Positions 57,876 to 64,000 of a stretch of 64,000 nucleotides of DNA are shown in pieces. How positions within the stretch are numbered: the first letter of the stretch is position 1; each line of letters begins with the position of its first letter. The notes under the pieces were generated by a model. That model saw nothing but the letters and a program-made list of their open reading frames with translations. It searched no databases and had not been told where the DNA came from. The position numbers and the translations under genes were made by a program. Source of the DNA: Pelobates cultripes (Eukaryota > Chordata > Amphibia > Anura > Pelobatidae); the NCBI GenBank assembly GCA_933207985.1, contig OW240914.1, positions 136,167,955-136,231,954 of the forward strand, in the 5' to 3' direction.

Positions 57876-60800
57876 TACTGTTAAAGTTTATCGGTATTTG
57901 AACAAAGCTTATTCTTAAATTTCTGTTACAAAATGCTAGAATGGGAATATGTCCAGGTTATCACAATGATATGGCATTATAGGAATAACCAAAACTGGGT
58001 AAAAATTCAACATATAGTTCTGAAAGACTGCCATGCTAAAATCTTCTAATTTATATGCATTAAATAAGCATGGTTGATGCAATAAAAAAGATTTTAAAAA
58101 CAGATCTAGCCTCTTTACCAAGCACTAAATCTAGCAAATTCTAGCCTCTTTATGAAGTACTGGGAAGAGTATATTTTGAGGTAACCTACATTTCCCATAG
58201 CCCTGCACACAGCTTGAATCATACAGAAGTAAGCATTGGCAGCATATCATTCATTTCAAAATGATTTTTAAAATCTACTTGTGTGAGTGAATGAGAGTCG
58301 TCAGTACACGTCAAACAGCAATCAGTGGCAAGCAACTGGGTAATGTTCATTTTAGCAGTCTTGTGAGAAGTCCATTTAAACTACCTATAAATTTTAAAAG
58401 CAAGCAGTAAGATTTTTAGGAGCTATGGTTTCCTCGCCCATCAAGTTTGTTAATCCGTAAGTCAACCAGTTAGAATATTTCCTCTCAACCTGAATAGCAG
58501 CCAAATTACAGTGAATTAGTCAAATTAGATGAATTTATATTGATCCACTAAATTCTGCATCTTTATGATCAAACTGACAAATTCAACTTGTGTTAGAGGA
58601 AGATAACTTCACTAGACTAGAAGCTTGTAGGTTTGTACAGCTCTGTGAAATGTGCTGGTCCTAAAAATAAGGACACATAGTAATCATACGGAGAATCAAT
58701 TTGAACAGCTACTCAATCAAGCAATTTATCCACAGATAGTTATCCTTCAATTACACATTCTATTTATTTGTGCCAAGTTCAGTATGACAGTGAACTTGGT
58801 GAATGAACTGAACTCTATTTGAAAGTAATTTCCTGTTTAGTTTTTTGGCTCCTAATGAATGGATCCTTCAACGTCGTTCTAACCCAGGCGATTAAAGCGG
58901 ATTCACCATTTATACTAAATCCCATGTTGAAGTGCAACTTTATATATTTATTAGTAGTTTTCAATACAATAGAATATATAATATATATGTGCCATTGTAG
59001 CATGCAGCACTGCAGAATGATATAAATATATCAGAGAAAAAACCTGCTCAAATAAGCTTGCATATGACGTACAACAACAGTGATGTCATAAACCAAATCT
59101 AATAACATCACTATGTTCACACATTAGGCCACTTAGATCTTAGACAGGGGCAACATAGTACAATAGGGACATAATTTAGAACAGTAGGCTCCTATAAATC
59201 AATTCCGGTTGTCACCTAAATATAGGCTTTTCTCCTTAAATCTGCAACCCCTAAATTCACCTGCATTAACACACCAAATGGTCACATTTGCGTTGAAAAT
59301 AGACTGTATTATATTTCTTTCACTTATAAAAAGTTGTGTCCTATAAAAGGTATAACCAGATCAGGAAAAACCCAATTTAGCAACAAACACACACAAAAAA
59401 AAGGGCAAAAGTAAAAGAAGGGTGCATTCACAGCAATTCTATACAGGGGTGGAGATATATCTGAATGTTGAGGATTGTACCGTGAGAAGAACAGAGAACT
59501 AAAGAGGAGAGAATGGCTCATTTAAGACAGTGATTTTCATTTCTATCCAAATAACTATGTTTCTCTCACAAAGCTAAAGCAAAAAACAACCAACCATTAA
59601 GGAACAGAAAACATATACAAGCATAATTCTAGGGGTCCAGCAACATGGTCCTAAATGTCGAGCCACATAATACTGACACAATATGTGCTAAATTAACCCC
59701 TAAGCACATATTTGTAAATGTTAAAAGGTAAATCTACACTTCCTCCCTTCCAAGTATGCTCACAACTACAGTCATTAACCTCCCTCACCAAACTTTATTT
59801 ATCCCTCTAACGGGATGTGCCAGAGTCTTGGCACCAGCAGCTCTCTGGCAGCAGAGGATAATTAAAAAGAAAAAAATAATTATAAAAAAAAACACACTAG
59901 ATGCACATGGCAACCATCTTCTCAGCAGCCAATAGGATGGCAGCAGTGGCTGGAATGGCTTTTGGAGGCTGGCTGTGCCTTTGGTATATTTAGAAGGCCT
60001 GACTCACAGCTTGTTTACAGTACAGATCTCCAGATGGACTCGTGGAAAGCACAATCTACCACAGCAAAAATATACAGATATATCACTGCTTTTAACAAAT
60101 CTTTAAAGAAAGTGGTGTTTAACTCCCTCCCTGCTTGTGGGAGATGAAAAAAAAATAGGAAGTTAATAGATAAATAAAGAGTCGACACGTTGAAATTCAA
60201 ATATAGGCCCACATCTACAGCACATCTCCAGAACAGTCACAGAGGCAGCAGTAAGTCCACACACATACATGATCTGCGTACTGTACTGGTTTACTCTGAA
60301 GAACGTATACAAACAATAACAAATATAACAAACAAATGTACCCCCAAAAAATAAAAACTTACAGTACAAGGCTATATTCTGAATGGAAACTTATACAAAT
60401 ATGTCACAATTATGTGAAGTTAACTGGTAGGATCTTCTTCCTCCCTGGAACTTCCTCTATGGTCAGGAGTTCACTAGAATGATAATGTATTATTTATAGA
60501 AGTCTGGAAATTTCACCACCAGAAATGAGAAAATATCGCAGACAAGCAATATTTATTTCATAGCTCTTTTGCTGCTGACTATTTTTCATTTACAATAGAC
60601 AAATGTGGAAAATATAAAATGGAAAAAAATATATTGACATCAACATGTTATGACTTCATAATGCACATCCATGTTGCTCTTTGGATAGTTTCCCCAACAC
60701 TGACATGTGCTGACATAACAATCCGCTCAAAAGTGGCTACAGGTTTATACATTTTTTGTTTGCTAATGAAGCTGGGCTCATGGCATTTTATTTCCTCAAT

Positions 60801-60909
60801 CTGTATTTTATTGAAATATAGGCCCTATACTTATTGTTAGATGGGATATACAACAGCTTCAAGTATGAAAAATATTTTTTTGGGGGGGGACTTAATGCCT
60901 TTCTATTTT

Positions 60910-60971
<62 letters not shown>

Positions 60972-61153
60972 AGGGCGTGGGGATGAAATATGCACGCATG
61001 GCGCAACATATGATTAAAGAACGAAGTATAAGAATAAACCAAATTAAGCAACTGGGAGAGAAAAAAGAAAAAAAAAGAAAAAAGTAGAACCTATTGCTGT
61101 ATTATCAAACATGCTCATATACTGAGATAGCATATTTACTCAATTCAGTTTGT
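57876..61153. other. Unassigned AT-rich region
   Basis: No gene, transposase or RNA gene recognised. A (TA)n microsatellite lies at 60915-60966. All ORFs are below 90 codons and AT-driven. Confidence 0.45.
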
Positions 61154-62898
61154 TTAACCCCCTTAAGCACCGGCCTGTTTTTGCGATGTTGTACGTTAAG
61201 GACCAGAGCAGTTTTGACACTTTTGTGGTGTTTGTGTTTAGCTGTAATTTTCCTCTCTCACATTTATGGTTCCCATCCAAGTTATATATTGTTTTTTTCA
61301 GGACAAGAAGGGCTTTCTTTACATACCATTATTTGTATCATGTCATATATTTTATTTTAAAAATAATAATAAAATATGGTGAAAAACAAAAAAAATGTTG
61401 TTGGACTTTTTTTTTTATTCTTTATTTTTGGCAAGTCTGTGAGTTACAAGGTACTTTTTTAGAAGCAAATACGTATTGCGTATAACAGAAAGGTAAGTAC
61501 AAACATTGTTAGTTTCACATATGTTTTTGGACTTTTACTTATCTACAAAAGCTAATGAAAAAAAACTGCTAAATAGATTCAAAAATTTTGTCCTGAGTTT
61601 AAATGCTTTATTGCTTTTTTTGTGTGCAAGTTATAGGCCTATACATACAAGTCGGAAATTGCGTGGTGGGTGGTGTGTGGTGTGGTGTGGTGTGGTGTGG
61701 TGTGGTGTGGTGGGTGTGTGTGTGTGTGTATTTTTTACATTTATCAACAGTGACATTGTAACACCGTTATCTGTCATAAATCCCTGAATAACACCTCACA
61801 TGTACATTTTTATTTTTTTTTTTAAAGTAGACAACCCAGGGTATTTAATATGGGGTATGTCAAGTCATTTTTAGTAGCCACCTAGTGACAAACACTGGCC
61901 AAAATTAGCATTTCTATTTGTTTGTGTGTTAAAAATGAAAAAACCGCTAACTTTGGCCAGTGTTTGTGACTAAGTGGCTACTAAAAAAGGCTGAACATAC
62001 CCCATTTGCAATACCTTGGGTTGTCTTCTTTTGCAAATGGTATGCCATCATGGGGGTAATTATCATTCCTGGGCTACCATACGCTCTCAAAGGCAACCTA
62101 ACCAATCTGACAAATTTCAATAAAAAAAAAAAAAAAGTAAACTCAAGCCTTATAGTTGACCCTGTAACTTTCACAAACACTATAAGACCTCTACATGTGG
62201 GGTACTGTTATACTCAGGGGACTTCGCTGAACACAAATATTAGTGTATTAGAACAGTAAAATGTATCACAGCAATAATATCATCAGTAAAAGTGCAGTTT
62301 GTGTGTGAAAAATGCAAAAAACTTCACTTTCACTGACAATATCATAGCTGTGATAGGTTTTACTGTTTTGAAACACTAATATTTGTGTTCAGCAAAGTCT
62401 CCCAAGTAAAACAGTACCCCCATGTACAGGTTTTAAGGTGTCATAGAAAGTTACAGGGTTAAACACAGTGCTAGCAAATTAAATTCTCTGGACCTTTGGC
62501 TTGGGTTGGCAGGCAAGTCCCTCAAATTGCAATCATTAAAATTACTTAATTAGGTAAAAATATCACATAAATATGCAAGTATAATTTTAATATATATACA
62601 TATTTATATATTTGACGTCTACGTGTATATTTATGAAATTATGTAATTATGTATATTTCATATTTTTATTTATACATAGATATATAGATCATTACATTAT
62701 AAGTGTATTTTGATATAAATATATTAATATAATACTGTTAGAATAAAATGACATTTATTTTTAATTATTAAAAATTATTTTTAATTTTTTTAACATATTT
62801 GTATTTTATGATAATATACACATACATACATATACATATACACACACACACACACGCAATATATATTCATATATATTGTGTTTGTGTATATATACATA

Positions 62899-62950
<52 letters not shown>

Positions 62951-64000
62951 TGTAATTTAAATATAAGTGTATTTTTACATTAAAGGACCACTCTAGGCAC
63001 CCAGACCACTTCAGCTTAATGAAGTGGTCTGAGTGCCAGGTCCAGCTAGGCTTTACCCATTCTTTTATAAACATAGCAGTGTTAATGTTTATGAATGGGT
63101 TAAGCCTTCCCCCAAATCCTCTAGCAGCTGTCTCATTGACAGCCGCAAGAGGCGCTTGCGTGATTCTCTGGGCAGTCTCCCCTTGGCATATCAGGACCCC
63201 GCGGCCATGTGATCACTCGATCCCCAAGGGGATTTTTCCGATGACGGTCCTAAACCGTAATCGGTCGTCAAGGGGTTAAAGACTAAGCCAAATGTACACG
63301 TTGTGATCAAAACAAAACCTGGAATTTGAAGTTATGTTCAACTGTAATTCACCTCTTTCATATTAAGTGCACCCACACTTATTATAGATCATTTTTTGTG
63401 GGGAAACAGGGCTTTCATTTAACATCAAATATTTAGCTATGGAACAATTTAATATGAAGAAAATGGGAGAAAATAAGAAATTGTTATTTTTTTAGTTCTA
63501 CATGACATTTTAACTGTGAATGTCATAATACGGTTTGCTTTTACTGCAAAAACAAACAAAAAAAACATAATTGTATTCAGCAATGTCTCCCGAGTATAAC
63601 AGTACCCCCTATGTACAGATTTTATGGTGTTTTGGGAAGTTACAGGGTCAAATATATCATGTTACATTTTTCTGTTTTTTCCACATTGAAAAAGATTGGT
63701 TATGTTGCCTTTGAGACCGTAAGGTAGCCCAGGAATGAGAATTACCCCAATGATGGCATACCATTTGCAATAGTAAACAACCCAAGGTATTGCAAATGGG
63801 GTATGTCCAGTCTTTTTTAGTAGCGAATTTCAATGTAAAAAAACTGAAACGCAAGCCTTATATTTGACTCTCTAGCTTTTGAAAACACCATAAAACCTGT
63901 ACATTAGGGGTACTGTTGTACTCTGAGACTTCGCTGAACACAAATATTAGTGTTTCAAAACAGTAAAACGTATCACAACAATTATATAGTCAGTGTAAGG
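61154..64000. repeat. Palindrome-rich TTAA-bounded repeat, runs off the window
   Basis: TTAACCCCCTTAAGCACCGG opens the region at 61154 and GACCGATT-like sequence before TTAA at 63276 closes a first block (CGTAATCGGTCGTCAAGGGGTTAA). Internal hairpins: 61830-61909 with 61947-62025, and 62162-62285 with 62310-62460. Related blocks recur at 63340-64000. Includes a GGTGT/GT pentanucleotide tract (61665-61730), a (CA)n tract (62900-62947) and a nested TTAAAGGACCACTC MITE at 62980. The ends fit a piggyBac-like non-autonomous family widespread in frogs. Confidence 0.65.
62900..62950. repeat. (CA)n microsatellite
   Basis: More than 20 consecutive CA units ending CACGTGTGTA. Confidence 0.95.

Overview
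The window looks like repeat-dense, low-gene-density vertebrate DNA, most likely from a frog. Supporting signs are a host gene split into short exons over kilobases of intron, CA and TA microsatellites, long minisatellites, and a mix of Tc1, piggyBac, hAT, Penelope-like, DIRS-like, LINE and LTR elements plus many TTAA-flanked MITEs. Species is not determinable from the sequence. A run of 100 N at 9091-9190 is an assembly gap.

Host gene: one real multi-exon gene is visible, BIN3 (Bridging INtegrator 3, a BAR-domain protein), on the minus strand. Eight coding exons (50027 down to the stop at 30457) splice in frame with consensus GT/AG sites and give about 250 residues colinear with vertebrate BIN3. 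The first, very short coding exon was not found and probably lies above 50027 or beyond the window.

Layout. 1-5300: minisatellites, GC-rich modules carrying GGACCACCAGGGA, an HSP70 fragment and an LTR. 5300-12200: a TTAA MITE, a Tc1-like element split by a cargo that contains a piggyBac-like fragment and a large palindrome, then a second Tc1 remnant. 12200-14700: a 2-kb element with 100-bp inverted repeats around GC-rich minisatellites. 16000-22760: two Penelope-like retroelements (reverse transcriptase plus GIY-YIG endonuclease), both missing the catalytic core of the reverse transcriptase, with inverted flanks and hammerhead-like motifs. 22760-30450: MITEs and unassigned DNA downstream of BIN3. 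30457-50027: BIN3. Its introns hold a 3-kb minisatellite split by a 995-bp hAT-type element, a 4.9-kb DIRS-like element with a diagnostic internal complementary region, TTAA MITEs, a LINE fragment and a solo LTR with a perfect 5-bp target duplication. 50030-64000: a Tc1 copy interrupted by a MITE, a MITE split by an LTR, unassigned DNA, and a palindrome-rich TTAA-bounded repeat running off the window.

The strongest unusual signals are the DIRS-like element with almost identical terminal repeats but no coding capacity, the pair of Penelope-like elements with inverted flanks and ribozyme-like motifs, and several cleanly dated nested insertions.
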